Shown piece by piece: positions 1 to 8,324 of a stretch of 64,000 nucleotides of DNA. Origin of the DNA: Williamsia herbipolensis (lineage in GTDB: Bacteria > Actinomycetota > Actinomycetes > Mycobacteriales > Mycobacteriaceae); contig NZ_JXYP01000016.1 in NCBI RefSeq assembly GCF_000964005.1, positions 1 to 64,000 on the forward strand, given 5' to 3'. Within the stretch, counting starts at the first letter, position 1. Each line of letters begins with the position of its first letter. A program made the position numbers and the translations under genes. Below the pieces are notes generated by a model that had not been told where the DNA came from, made no database searches, and saw only the letters and a list, made by a program, of their open reading frames with translations.

Positions 1-204
1 GCTCGGGGCCGGCGGGGCCGGGAGCAGCGGCTTGAGGAAGTCCGGCACGGGCACACCCGGCAGGCCGGGGATGGTCGGTGTCGGTGCGGCGGGGGCGGCC
101 ATCGCCGCGGTCGGGACCGCCACGAGGGCGATCACGACGCCCATGAGCACGGTGAGCACGCGGCGCACGGTGTGGGCACGGCGAGTGGACTTGGGAGTCA
201 GCAC
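1..204 (-). CDS. Exported protein, N-terminal fragment (cut by window edge)
   Basis: No ORF longer than this fragment is visible because the gene continues past the left edge. The 68 visible codons, read from a GTG start, form a clear Sec signal peptide: a basic n-region (KSTRRAHTVRR), a hydrophobic core (VLTVLMGVVIALVAV) and an A-M-A/A cleavage site near residue 37. A Pro-rich stretch (PTIPGLPGVPVPDF) follows. A GAAGGA-like ribosome site lies about 14 nt upstream, which is rather far, so the exact start is uncertain. The gene diverges from the tRNA-Gly gene. The function cannot be told from this fragment; a secreted hydrolase or cell-wall protein is possible. Confidence 0.6.
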   Translation of the reverse strand, partial: MLTPKSTRRAHTVRRVLTVLMGVVIALVAVPTAAMAAPAAPTPTIPGLPGVPVPDFLKPLLPAPPAPS

Positions 205-507
205 GAGTTCGAGACCTGTCCTTCGATCGGATGCGGGTGTACGGCGCGAGACCCCACGCGCCCACTCATGGTGACACGGACCGAGGACAGCGCCCAACCC
301 AGACCGTGTCTGATTCGTTACAGGAGTGTTGTCATGCGACTCGTGAGGCACACGTGACAGCTCGTGCGGGAGGAACTCCTGGGAGACGCGTGTCACACGA
401 GATGGTCAGCGATCGCCTCGTCGGGGATTTCGGATCGGCCACGCCCACGCGGTACAGTCGCTTCCGCACGCGACGCCGGTGGCGATCCCACCCGGCGTGG
501 TGTGCTC
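205..507. other. Intergenic region before tRNA-Gly
   Basis: This 303-base stretch separates the exported-protein gene from tRNA-Gly. Apart from the tRNA promoter at 426-458 I see no convincing coding sequence. The short ORFs here have atypical composition and no ribosome site. The promoter of the exported protein should lie at its left end but no convincing hexamers were recognised. Confidence 0.5.
426..458 (+). promoter_or_regulatory. Promoter of tRNA-Gly
   Basis: GATTTC at 426-431 is followed, 27 nt after its first base, by the -10 hexamer TACAGT (453-458). Transcription would start near 465, giving a leader of about 43 nt before the tRNA. The same spacing and a near-identical upstream element occur before tRNA-Pro, rpsP and rplS in this window. 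Confidence 0.6.
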
Positions 508-578
508 GCGGGTGTAGCTCAATGGTAGAGCCCTAGTCTTCCAAACTAGCTACGCGGGTTCGATTCCCGTCACCCGCT
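508..578 (+). tRNA. tRNA-Gly (anticodon TCC)
   Basis: A full cloverleaf can be drawn. The 7-bp acceptor stem is GCGGGTG with CACCCGC, the D-arm is GCTC...GAGC, and the anticodon stem CTAGT/ACTAG encloses the loop CTTCCAA with anticodon TCC at 540-542. The T-arm loop is TTCGATT. It reads GGA glycine codons. The 3' CCA is not encoded and must be added after transcription. Confidence 0.96.
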
Positions 579-588
579 CACCGGACGT

Positions 589-623
589 CACAGGCGCCGA
601 TCGCACTGCGGTCGGCGCCTGTG
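589..623 (+). terminator. Terminator after tRNA-Gly
   Basis: A perfect 12-bp stem (CACAGGCGCCGA with TCGGCGCCTGTG) encloses an 11-nt loop just downstream of tRNA-Gly. It lacks a strong T tract, which is common in high-GC actinobacteria. The tRNA-Pro promoter begins right after it. Confidence 0.75.
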
Positions 624-654
624 TCATGTCGGTCGCCCCACCGCCTCGCGAGGC

Positions 655-687
655 GATTCCCGAGGTCGCACCGCGGCAACGTAGTAT
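655..687 (+). promoter_or_regulatory. Promoter of tRNA-Pro
   Basis: GATTCC at 655-660 and the -10 hexamer TAGTAT at 682-687 are separated by exactly the same distance (27 nt first base to first base) as at the tRNA-Gly promoter. The predicted leader before the tRNA is about 53 nt. Transcription may continue into tig, because no terminator was seen between tRNA-Pro and tig. Confidence 0.6.
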
Positions 688-746
688 TTGCGCTCGGTGT
701 CTGCGAGGACTGCGAGCCTTCTTCTCCGCTGTGGCACCGGCGAGTC

Positions 747-820
747 CGGGATGTGGCGCAGCTTGGTAGCGCATCCGCTTTGGGAGCGGAGGGTCGCAGG
801 TTCGAATCCTGTCATCCCGA
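747..820 (+). tRNA. tRNA-Pro (anticodon TGG)
   Basis: The acceptor stem pairs CGGGATG with CATCCCG, with discriminator A. The anticodon stem TCCGC/GCGGA holds the loop TTTGGGA with anticodon TGG at 781-783. The T-loop is TTCGAAT. It decodes CCA and related proline codons. CCA is not encoded. A tRNA-Gly, tRNA-Pro, tig order fits an actinobacterial core chromosome. Confidence 0.96.
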
Positions 821-930
821 CGACAGATGGATCCCCGGGCGAGAACCCCCGACGCGTCTGCGTCCGGACCAGACCCCTGGCCCGGAGACCCCAGACCCGT
901 ACCACCGTCATCACACAAGGAGTCAAGTTC

Positions 931-2343
931 GTGAAGAGCACTGTCGAGCAGCTGAGCCCGACGCGCGTGAAACTCAATGTCGAGGTCCCGTTCGAGGAGC
1001 TCGAGAAGGATTTCGCCCGCGCCTACAAGTCGTTGGCCCAGCAGATCCGCATCCCCGGCTTCCGGCCGGGCAAGGCCCCCGCCAAGCTCATCGAGGCACG
1101 GGTCGGCCGCGATTCGGTGCTCGCGCAGGTCGTCAACGACGCGCTCCCGGGCAAGTACTCCGAGGCCATCGCCGAGACCGAGACCAACCCGATCGGTCAG
1201 CCCGACATCGACCTCTCCGAGCTCGAGTACGGCAAGTCGATCACCTTCACCGCCGAGGTCGACGTCCGTCCCGACATCGCCCTGCCCGACTTCGCGTCGC
1301 TGTCGGTCGAGGTCGAGCCCGTCGAGGTCGACGACGCCGCGGTCACCGAGCAGTTCGACGCGCTGCGCGCCCGCTTCGGCACCCTCACCGGTGTCGACCG
1401 GCCTGCGAAGGACGGCGACTTCGTCTCGATCGATCTCGCCGCCACCGTCGACGGTGCCGAGGTCGAGGAGGCCTCCACCACCGGCCTGTCCCACGAGGTC
1501 GGTTCGGGTCAGCTCATCGACGGTCTCGACGAGGCGCTGGTCGGTATGAGCACCGGTGAGGACAAGGTCTTCACGACCACGCTCGTCGCCGGCGAGCACA
1601 GCGGCTCCGAGGCCGAGGTGACCGTCACCGTCAACTCGGTCAAGGAGCGCGAGCTGCCCGAGGCCGACGACGAGTTCGCCCAGATGGCCAGCGAGTTCGA
1701 CACCATCGACGAGCTGCGCGCGGACCTCACCGAGCGCGTCGGCCAGTCGAAGAAGATGGAGCAGGCGAGCGCGATCCGCGACGCGGTGCTCGAGAAGCTG
1801 CTCGACTCCGTCGAGGTGCCCCTGCCGCAGGGTGTCGTCGACGCCGAGGCCGAGAGCCAGATGCACCAGGTCGTCCACGCCTTCGATCACGACGACGACA
1901 AGGTCGCCGAGTTCCTCGCCCAGCAGGGGACCACCCGCGAGGAGTGGGAGACCGAGGCGCGCGAGGGTGCCGAGAAGTCGGTCCGGTCGCAGCTGCTGCT
2001 CGACGCGATCGCCGACGCCCGCGAGACCGTCGTCGGGCAGGACGAGCTGACCCAGCAGATCATGTTCCAGGCACAGCGCTACGGCATGGCGCCCCAGGAC
2101 TTCATCGCCCAGCTGCAGCAGGCCGGACAGGTGGGCGCGATCTACGCCGACGTCCGTCGTAGCAAGGCGCTCGCGGGCGTCATCGGTCTGGTGTCGGTCA
2201 CCGACACCACCGGCGCGACCGTCGACACCGCCGAGTTCTTCGGTGGCGGCGAGGACGCCGACCCCGAGGGCGACACCCCCGGGATCGAGGGCGCCGGGAC
2301 CGAGCAGGCCGAGGCCTCGGCGAAAGAGCCCGAGACCAGCTAG
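931..2343 (+). CDS. tig: Trigger factor (ribosome-associated chaperone and prolyl isomerase)
   Basis: This 470-residue protein binds the ribosome exit tunnel and helps nascent chains fold. The ribosome-docking signature GFRPGKAP lies at residues 43-50. The FKBP-type PPIase domain occupies roughly residues 155-245, and a helical substrate-binding region follows. The C-terminus is an acidic, glycine-rich tail typical of actinobacterial trigger factors. The GTG start at 931 is chosen because AAGGAG (917-922) sits just upstream. The reading frame is open further upstream, but that part overlaps tRNA-Pro. clpP1 and clpP2 follow, the usual order for chaperone and Clp protease. Confidence 0.96.
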   Translation: MKSTVEQLSPTRVKLNVEVPFEELEKDFARAYKSLAQQIRIPGFRPGKAPAKLIEARVGRDSVLAQVVNDALPGKYSEAIAETETNPIGQPDIDLSELEYGKSITFTAEVDVRPDIALPDFASLSVEVEPVEVDDAAVTEQFDALRARFGTLTGVDRPAKDGDFVSIDLAATVDGAEVEEASTTGLSHEVGSGQLIDGLDEALVGMSTGEDKVFTTTLVAGEHSGSEAEVTVTVNSVKERELPEADDEFAQMASEFDTIDELRADLTERVGQSKKMEQASAIRDAVLEKLLDSVEVPLPQGVVDAEAESQMHQVVHAFDHDDDKVAEFLAQQGTTREEWETEAREGAEKSVRSQLLLDAIADARETVVGQDELTQQIMFQAQRYGMAPQDFIAQLQQAGQVGAIYADVRRSKALAGVIGLVSVTDTTGATVDTAEFFGGGEDADPEGDTPGIEGAGTEQAEASAKEPETS

Positions 2344-2384
2344 GACCACCGACGACAGCGGCCACCGATGTGTTCCGCTGTCAG

Positions 2385-2426
2385 CGAATAGGGGCGGCTC
2401 CGACGACTCGGGGCCGCCCCTGTTCG
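2385..2426 (+). terminator. Terminator after tig
   Basis: A 14-bp stem (CGAATAGGGGCGGC with GCCGCCCCTGTTCG, one T-G pair) encloses a 14-nt loop 42 bp after the tig stop codon and is followed by TTAGTG. It suggests clpP1-clpP2 has its own promoter in the following 100 bp. Confidence 0.75.
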
Positions 2427-2526
2427 TTAGTGTCGACGAAGAGCACTCCCGCACAACGATCTCGTGCACGGCGCCTCGTGCGCCGACCGCCGAGATCTCT
2501 CCCGACCTCTTTCGAAAGTAGGAATC

Positions 2527-3138
2527 GTGACCGAGTCGAAGATCCACACGCCTGCGATGAGCTCGGGTGTCACCGCGAGCTCGGGCATGTCCGGCCTGAA
2601 CCTGAGCGACTCGGTCTTCGAGCGCCTGCTGCGCGAGCGGATCATCTTCCTGGGCACCCAGGTCGACGACGACATCGCCAACCGGCTGTGCGCCCAGATC
2701 CTCCTGCTCGCCGCCGAGGACAGCACCAAGGACATCAACCTCTACATCAACTCGCCCGGCGGGTCGGTCACCGCGGGCATGGCGATCTTCGACACCATGC
2801 AGCTCGCTCAGTGCGATGTCGCGACCTACGCGATGGGCATGGCCGCCTCGATGGGCCAGTTCCTCCTCGCCGCCGGTGCGAAGGGCAAGCGTCACGCCCT
2901 GCCGCACGCGCGGATCATGATGCACCAGCCGTCGGCGGGCATCGGTGGTACCGCGGCCGACATCGCCATCCAGGCCGAGCAGTTCGCGCTGACCAAGAAA
3001 GAGATGAACCGCCTCAACGCCGAGTTCACCGGACAGCCGCTCGAGAAGATCGAGGCCGACGCCGACCGTGACAAGTGGTTCACCGCAGAGGCGGCCAAGG
3101 AGTACGGATTCGTCGACCACGTGATCTCTCGGGCCTGA
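2527..3138 (+). CDS. clpP1: ATP-dependent Clp protease proteolytic subunit 1
   Basis: This is a 203-residue serine protease subunit of the ClpP1P2 tetradecamer, which degrades unfolded substrates delivered by ClpX or ClpC. The catalytic triad is visible as Ser108 (MAAS motif), His133 (MMHQPS) and an Asp near 182 (DRDK). The GTG at 2527 follows TAGGA and gives a short N-terminal extension typical of a processed propeptide. ATG codons at 2557 and 2587 are alternative starts. It is followed 65 bp later by a second clpP; actinobacteria need both to form an active mixed complex. Confidence 0.95.
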   Translation: MTESKIHTPAMSSGVTASSGMSGLNLSDSVFERLLRERIIFLGTQVDDDIANRLCAQILLLAAEDSTKDINLYINSPGGSVTAGMAIFDTMQLAQCDVATYAMGMAASMGQFLLAAGAKGKRHALPHARIMMHQPSAGIGGTAADIAIQAEQFALTKKEMNRLNAEFTGQPLEKIEADADRDKWFTAEAAKEYGFVDHVISRA

Positions 3139-3203
3139 CCGACCCCGACCCGACTCCACCCACGCCCCGCGCGCATCGCCGCCCAGAGAACCTCGGAGAA
3201 ACC

Positions 3204-3875
3204 ATGAGCAACGTGTTCGGATCCACCCCCAGTCCCGCAGGCGTGGCCGCCGCCGGACTCCAGAGTCGCTACATCCTGCCCTCGTTCATCGAGCACACCC
3301 CCAACGGCATGCGGGAGTACAACCCGTACGCCAAGTTGTTCGAGGAGCGCATCGTCTTCCTCGGCACCCCGATCGACGAGACCGTGTCGAACGACATCAT
3401 GGCGCAGCTGCTGGTGCTCGAGTCCCAGGATCCCGACCGGGACATCACCATGTACATCAACTCGCCCGGCGGCAGCGTGCCCGCGATGCTGGCGATCTAC
3501 GACACCATGCAGTACGTCCACTGCGACATCGTGACGGTCTGCCTCGGCGAGGCCGCCTCGGCCGCGGCGGTCCTGCTCGCCGCGGGTACCCCCGGCAAGC
3601 GCGCCGCACTGCCCAACGCCACGGTGCTCATCCACCAGCCGCGCACCGGCGGTTCCTACCAGGGCCAGGTGTCCGACCTCGAGATCCAGGCCGCCGAGAT
3701 CGAGCGCATCCGCCGCCTCCTCGACGAGATCCTGTCCGGTCACACCAGCCAGGACCCCGACAAGATCCGCCGCGACACCGACCGCGACAACATCCTCACC
3801 GCGGCGCAGGCCAAGGAATACGGGATCATCGACGAGGTCTTCGAGTACCGCAAGAAGTCCGCACGCCGTAGCTGA
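3204..3875 (+). CDS. clpP2: ATP-dependent Clp protease proteolytic subunit 2
   Basis: This 223-residue second ClpP subunit contains Ser119 (EAAS), His144 (LIHQPR) and an Asp near 195 (DRDN) as the catalytic triad. Its N-terminal region up to about residue 45 is longer than in single-copy ClpP proteins and fits the processed propeptide of actinobacterial ClpP2. The ATG at 3204 is preceded by CGGAGAA. ClpP2 pairs as a heptameric ring with ClpP1 and provides the docking face for the ATPase. It is probably co-transcribed with clpP1. A hairpin follows the gene and separates it from clpX. Confidence 0.95.
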   Translation: MSNVFGSTPSPAGVAAAGLQSRYILPSFIEHTPNGMREYNPYAKLFEERIVFLGTPIDETVSNDIMAQLLVLESQDPDRDITMYINSPGGSVPAMLAIYDTMQYVHCDIVTVCLGEAASAAAVLLAAGTPGKRAALPNATVLIHQPRTGGSYQGQVSDLEIQAAEIERIRRLLDEILSGHTSQDPDKIRRDTDRDNILTAAQAKEYGIIDEVFEYRKKSARRS

Positions 3876-3896
3876 CGGTGCACAGCTCTCGGGCGA

Positions 3897-3929
3897 CACG
3901 CCGGGTGCGCAGCGGTTGCGCCCGGCGTG
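3897..3929 (+). terminator. Stem-loop after clpP2
   Basis: CACGCCGGG pairs with CCCGGCGTG around a 15-nt loop that itself contains a 4-bp CGCA/TGCG stem. There is no T tract. It lies 21 bp after the clpP2 stop and probably ends the clpP1P2 message; clpX has about 200 bp of its own upstream region. Confidence 0.55.
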
Positions 3930-4138
3930 GTCACCGAGGGGTGATCCTGTACGCCTGGGACCACTGAGAACTCGTGTTCCCCACCCGTGTCGGCCCCCTG
4001 CCGACGCGGTCATGACAAAAGTGTTTATCGGTCGAAGTTCGGTCGGCCCGCGGGTACGGTCGTTCATACTGACGCCAGGTCGGTTCGCCCGACGCGATGC
4101 CCATCGCGCCGGTGCACAAGGAAGAGGTACAGCACACG

Positions 4139-5419
4139 ATGGCGCGAATCGGAGACGGTGGCGATCTGCTGAAGTGCTCGTTCTGCGGAAAGAGCCAGAA
4201 GCAGGTCAAGAAGCTCATCGCGGGCCCCGGCGTGTACATCTGCGACGAGTGCATCGACCTGTGCAACGAGATCATCGAGGAGGAGCTCGCCGAGTCGAGC
4301 GACGTCAAGCTCGACGAGCTGCCCAAGCCCTCGGAGATCCGCGACTTCCTCGAGAACTACGTCATCGGCCAGGACACCGCGAAGCGCACCCTGGCGGTGG
4401 CCGTCTACAACCACTACAAGCGCATCCAGGCCGGCGACCGCAAGGACTCGCGTGGCGGCGAGGCCGTCGAGCTGGGGAAGTCGAACATCCTCATGCTCGG
4501 CCCCACCGGCTGCGGCAAGACCTACCTCGCGCAGACCCTGGCGAAGATGCTCAACGTGCCGTTCGCCATCGCCGACGCGACCGCGCTCACCGAGGCCGGC
4601 TACGTCGGTGAGGACGTCGAGAACATCCTGCTGAAGCTGATCCAGGCCGCCGACTACGACGTGAAGCGGGCCGAGACCGGCATCATCTACATCGACGAGG
4701 TCGACAAGATCGCCCGCAAGAGCGAGAACCCCTCCATCACCCGCGACGTCAGCGGCGAGGGCGTGCAGCAGGCCCTGCTGAAGATCCTCGAGGGCACCCA
4801 GGCCTCGGTTCCCCCGCAGGGCGGCCGCAAGCATCCGCACCAGGAATTCATCCAGATCGACACCACGAACGTGCTCTTCATCGTGGCCGGCGCGTTCGCG
4901 GGCCTCGAGCGCATCGTGTCCGATCGAATCGGCAAGCGCGGCATCGGTTTCGGCACCGAGGTCGCGAAGAAGAACGACGACGAGATGACCGACGCGTTCG
5001 CCGAGGTCATGCCCGAGGACCTCATCAAGTTCGGTCTCATCCCCGAATTCATCGGCCGTCTGCCGGTGGTGGCATCGGTGACCAACCTCGACAAGGAGTC
5101 GTTGGTCTCCATCCTCTCGACCCCCAAGAACGCGCTGGTGAAGCAGTACGTCCGCCTGTTCGACATGGACGGCGTCGAGCTCGAGTTCACCCCTGACGCC
5201 CTCGAGGCCGTGGCCGACCAGGCCATCCATCGGGGCACCGGCGCTCGCGGTCTGCGCGCCATCATGGAAGAGGTCCTGCTCCCGGTGATGTACGACATCC
5301 CCAGCCGCGACGACGTCGCCAAGGTGGTCGTCACCGGAGAGACGGTGCGCGACAACGTGTTGCCGACCATCGTCCCGCGCAAGCCGCGTCGCGACGAACG
5401 GCGTGACAAGACCGCGTAG
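4139..5419 (+). CDS. clpX: ATP-dependent Clp protease ATP-binding subunit ClpX
   Basis: This AAA+ unfoldase of 426 residues delivers tagged proteins to ClpP1P2. The N-terminal zinc-binding domain has Cys13, Cys16, Cys35 and Cys38. Walker A GPTGCGKT is at 121-128 and Walker B (IIYIDEVDK) near 180-190. The arginine-finger and sensor-2 region ([10 protein letters not shown]) lies in the C-terminal domain. The ATG at 4139 is preceded by AAGGAAGAGG and matches the family start; an upstream ATG at 4097 would only add 14 atypical residues. The length is typical. The gene stands apart from clpP1P2 by 263 bp, so it likely has its own promoter. Confidence 0.96.
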   Translation: MARIGDGGDLLKCSFCGKSQKQVKKLIAGPGVYICDECIDLCNEIIEEELAESSDVKLDELPKPSEIRDFLENYVIGQDTAKRTLAVAVYNHYKRIQAGDRKDSRGGEAVELGKSNILMLGPTGCGKTYLAQTLAKMLNVPFAIADATALTEAGYVGEDVENILLKLIQAADYDVKRAETGIIYIDEVDKIARKSENPSITRDVSGEGVQQALLKILEGTQASVPPQGGRKHPHQEFIQIDTTNVLFIVAGAFAGLERIVSDRIGKRGIGFGTEVAKKNDDEMTDAFAEVMPEDLIKFGLIPEFIGRLPVVASVTNLDKESLVSILSTPKNALVKQYVRLFDMDGVELEFTPDALEAVADQAIHRGTGARGLRAIMEEVLLPVMYDIPSRDDVAKVVVTGETVRDNVLPTIVPRKPRRDERRDKTA

Positions 5420-5428
5420 TCTCGCGGC

Positions 5429-7483
5429 GTGACGCACGCCGAGAAATCAGACTTCGCCGATCTCGATCACTACATCGCCCTGCCCCGCGTGAGCGGCCTG
5501 GCGATGTCGCCCGACGGCCATCGGCTCGTCACCACCGTCGCCACCCTCGACGACGCCTCCACGAAGTACGTCTCCGCCCTGTGGGAGATCGACCCCGCCG
5601 GTGACGAAGCTGGCCACCGTCTCACCCAGGGCGCCGACAGTGCCACCGCGCCCACCTTCGACGGCTCCGGTGCCCTGTGGTTCCTCCGGAAGTCCACGCA
5701 GGGTCCCGATGCGGACCCGCAGGCCGCCCTCTGGCGCCTGCCGGCGGTCGGCGAGGCCGAGCGGGTCGCATTGCGCCCGGGCGGTGTCGCCTCGATCGCG
5801 AGTGCGACCGCGAGCGACCGGGTGCTCGTCCTGGCCGACGTGCTCTCGCGCACACCGGACACCGACGCCGACGTCCGCGAGCGCCGGCAGACGACGACCA
5901 CCTCGGCGATCCTGCACGATCGCTACCCGGTACGTCATTGGGACGCCGACCTCGGGCCCGGGCGACCGCACCTGTTCGACGTAGCCCACGACGGCCGGCT
6001 CGATCCCGTCGTCACGCGACCGGGCGCGGCGCTACGTGATGCACATGTGGCGATCGCCCCCGACGGCGACGTCGCGGTCACCACCTGGCGGACCGGCGCA
6101 CCCCAGGCGGCGACGCGAACCGCCCTGGTGCGCATCGATCTTCGCGCCGACACACCGACCGAGCCGGTGACGCTGCGTGCCGATCCCGACGCCGACTTCT
6201 TCGCTCCGACGATCTCGCCGGACGGTACGCGGGTCGCGTTCGTGTCGGAGTCGGTGACCACCCCCACCACCGCGCCGGTGGTGACGGTCGGCATCATCGA
6301 CCTCGCCACGGGCGCGGTCACCGAGCCGGCCGCGAACTGGGATCGATGGCCCACCTCGGTGTCGTGGTCGGCGGACGGAACGGCCCTGATCGTCACCGCC
6401 GACGACGACGGCCGGGGGCAGGTGTTCGTGATCGACGCGACCGGGCGCGAGGACCGCGAACCCGTGCGCGCGGTGACATCCACCGACCACTGCTACAGCG
6501 ATGTGTGCGTACACCCGGACGGCACGACGCTGTTCGCGCTGCGCAGCTCGCCCGCCGAGCCGTCGCACGTGGTGCGCATCGACATCGCCGACGGTGCGGT
6601 CACCCCGCTGCCCGGGCCCGCCGAACTCCCGGCACTGCCCGGCACCCTGGAGGAGCTGCGCACCCAGACCATCGACGGCACACCCCTGCGGGCGTGGCTC
6701 GCGCTGCCGCACGGTGCGAGCGAGCAGGCGCGGGTTCCGCTGCTGCTGTGGGTGCACGGCGGACCGCTGGCGTCGTGGAACGCGTGGTCCTGGCGGTGGA
6801 ACCCGTGGATCGCCGTCGCGGCGGGCTACGCGGTGGTGCTGCCCGACCCTGCCCTCTCGACGGGATACGGGCAGAACTTCATCCAGCGCGGGTGGGGGAG
6901 TTGGGGCTTCGAGCCCTACACCGACCTCATGGCGGTGACCGACGCCGCCGAGGCCGACCCCCGCATCGCGTCCGAGCGAACGGCGCTCATGGGCGGATCG
7001 TTCGGCGGGTACATGGCGAACTGGATCGCCGGGCACACCGACCGGTTCCGGGCCGTGGTCACCCACGCGAGCCTCTGGGCGCTCGACCAGTTCGGGCCGA
7101 CCACCGACGGCGCCGACTACTGGTCGCGCGAGATGTCGCCGGAGATGGCGGTCGAGAACTCGCCCCACCTCTACGTCGCCGACATCGTGACCCCGATGCT
7201 CGTCATCCACGGCGACAAGGACTATCGCGTCCCGGTCGGCGAATCGCTGCGGCTCTGGTACGAGCTGCTCTCCGAATCGGGACTCCCCGCCGCCGACGAC
7301 GGGACGACCGTCCACCGGTTCCTGTACTTCCCCGACGAGAACCACTGGATCCTCAAGCCCCAGAACGCGATCATCTGGTATCGGGTGGTGCTGGCCTTCC
7401 TCGCCCAGCACGTGCGGGGCGAGACCGTCGACCTGCCCGACATCCTCGGTGACGTCGAGATCGCGCCCCACGACCCGATGTGA
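5429..7483 (+). CDS. S9 family peptidase (prolyl oligopeptidase / acylaminoacyl peptidase type)
   Basis: This 684-residue protein has two parts. Residues about 1-400 carry repeats of a beta-propeller TolB/WD40-like type. Residues 410-684 form an alpha/beta-hydrolase domain with Ser524 in GGSFGGYM, Asp598 in HGDKDYRVP and His639 in DENHW. It is expected to cleave short peptides, probably in the cytoplasm because no signal peptide is seen. The GTG start lies only 9 bp after clpX, and a -10-like TAGTCT at 5417-5422 overlaps the clpX stop codon, so a leaderless transcript is likely. Its natural substrate is unknown. An inverted repeat at the 3' end forms a terminator facing fdhD. Confidence 0.9.
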   Translation: MTHAEKSDFADLDHYIALPRVSGLAMSPDGHRLVTTVATLDDASTKYVSALWEIDPAGDEAGHRLTQGADSATAPTFDGSGALWFLRKSTQGPDADPQAALWRLPAVGEAERVALRPGGVASIASATASDRVLVLADVLSRTPDTDADVRERRQTTTTSAILHDRYPVRHWDADLGPGRPHLFDVAHDGRLDPVVTRPGAALRDAHVAIAPDGDVAVTTWRTGAPQAATRTALVRIDLRADTPTEPVTLRADPDADFFAPTISPDGTRVAFVSESVTTPTTAPVVTVGIIDLATGAVTEPAANWDRWPTSVSWSADGTALIVTADDDGRGQVFVIDATGREDREPVRAVTSTDHCYSDVCVHPDGTTLFALRSSPAEPSHVVRIDIADGAVTPLPGPAELPALPGTLEELRTQTIDGTPLRAWLALPHGASEQARVPLLLWVHGGPLASWNAWSWRWNPWIAVAAGYAVVLPDPALSTGYGQNFIQRGWGSWGFEPYTDLMAVTDAAEADPRIASERTALMGGSFGGYMANWIAGHTDRFRAVVTHASLWALDQFGPTTDGADYWSREMSPEMAVENSPHLYVADIVTPMLVIHGDKDYRVPVGESLRLWYELLSESGLPAADDGTTVHRFLYFPDENHWILKPQNAIIWYRVVLAFLAQHVRGETVDLPDILGDVEIAPHDPM

Positions 7484-7493
7484 TCGGGTCGTG
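7469..7493. terminator. Bidirectional terminator between S9 peptidase and fdhD
   Basis: A perfect 11-bp inverted repeat (CACGACCCGAT, 3-nt loop, ATCGGGTCGTG) covers the stop codon of the S9 peptidase and ends 10 bp before the stop codon of the convergent fdhD gene. Its position suits termination from both sides, though no T tract is present on either strand. Confidence 0.65.
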
Positions 7494-7502
7494 GACGGTC
7501 GC

Positions 7503-8324
7503 TCAGGCCCCGATGATGCGCTGTGGGGCGGAGTAGACGTTCATCGACGCGCCCCGCAGGAAGCCGACGACGGTGAGATCGAGCTCGGCGCCGAGGTGGG
7601 CGGCGAGCGACGACGGCGCCGACACCGCCGCGATGATCGGGATCCCCGCCATCACCGACTTCTGCACGAGCTCGAACGACACCCGGCTCGACATCATCGC
7701 CACGGTGTGGCGCAACGGGATCCGTCCTTCCCGCAAAGCCCACCCGACGGCCTTGTCGAGAGCGTTGTGGCGCCCGACGTCCTCGCGGACCACCAGCAGC
7801 GTCCCGTCGGTGTCGAAGAGTGCGGCGGCGTGCGTACCGCCGGTCGCGGTGAAGGTGGCCTGCGCCGACCGCAGCCGGTCGGGTAGCGCACCGAGCGCCT
7901 CGACGCCGATCGACGAGTCGTCGGTGGAGAGGTCGAACCGTGAGGTGGCGCGGATGTCGTCGATGGCCGACGATCCGCACACCCCGCACGCCGAGTTCGA
8001 CACGAACGCCCGTGGTCTCGGCGCGATCGACACCCCGTCGGCCGGGGTCACGTCGATCACGTTGTAGGTGTTCGCACCGGCGTCGTCCACGCCGTCGCAG
8101 TAGCGAATGGTGGCGATGTCGTCGACCGATCCGATCAGCCCCTCCGACAACAGGAATCCGTGCACGAGGTCGATGTCGGCGCCGGGTGTGCGCATCGTGA
8201 CCGTCAACGACCGACCGCCGACGCGGATCTCGAGGGGCTCCTCGACGGCCAGCGTGTCCGGTCGGGTGGCGTCGAGTTCCCCGCGGATCCGACGGACCGG
8301 TACCCGGGTGGTGACGCGACCCAT
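7503..8324 (-). CDS. fdhD: Sulfurtransferase FdhD, formate dehydrogenase accessory protein
   Basis: FdhD moves sulfur from a cysteine desulfurase to the molybdenum cofactor of formate-dehydrogenase-type enzymes. The 273-residue product has the conserved Cys pair C113-G-V-C116, in the position of the sulfur-carrying cysteines, and the family N-terminus (LAVEEPLEIRVGG). The ATG at 8324 overlaps the TGA of the upstream oxidoreductase gene (TGATG), so the two are translationally coupled and the oxidoreductase is its obvious client. The frame is open further upstream but that part overlaps the client gene. Confidence 0.93.
   Translation of the reverse strand: MGRVTTRVPVRRIRGELDATRPDTLAVEEPLEIRVGGRSLTVTMRTPGADIDLVHGFLLSEGLIGSVDDIATIRYCDGVDDAGANTYNVIDVTPADGVSIAPRPRAFVSNSACGVCGSSAIDDIRATSRFDLSTDDSSIGVEALGALPDRLRSAQATFTATGGTHAAALFDTDGTLLVVREDVGRHNALDKAVGWALREGRIPLRHTVAMMSSRVSFELVQKSVMAGIPIIAAVSAPSSLAAHLGAELDLTVVGFLRGASMNVYSAPQRIIGA

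Noticed and set aside
578-823. Encoded CCA ends on the two tRNAs
   Set aside because: tRNA-Gly is followed by CACC and tRNA-Pro by CGAC, so CCA is not encoded.
550-3159. 869-codon open frame on the minus strand across the tRNAs, tig and clpP1
   Set aside because: It covers two tRNA genes, a terminator and two clear genes on the other strand, so it is a codon-bias artefact.
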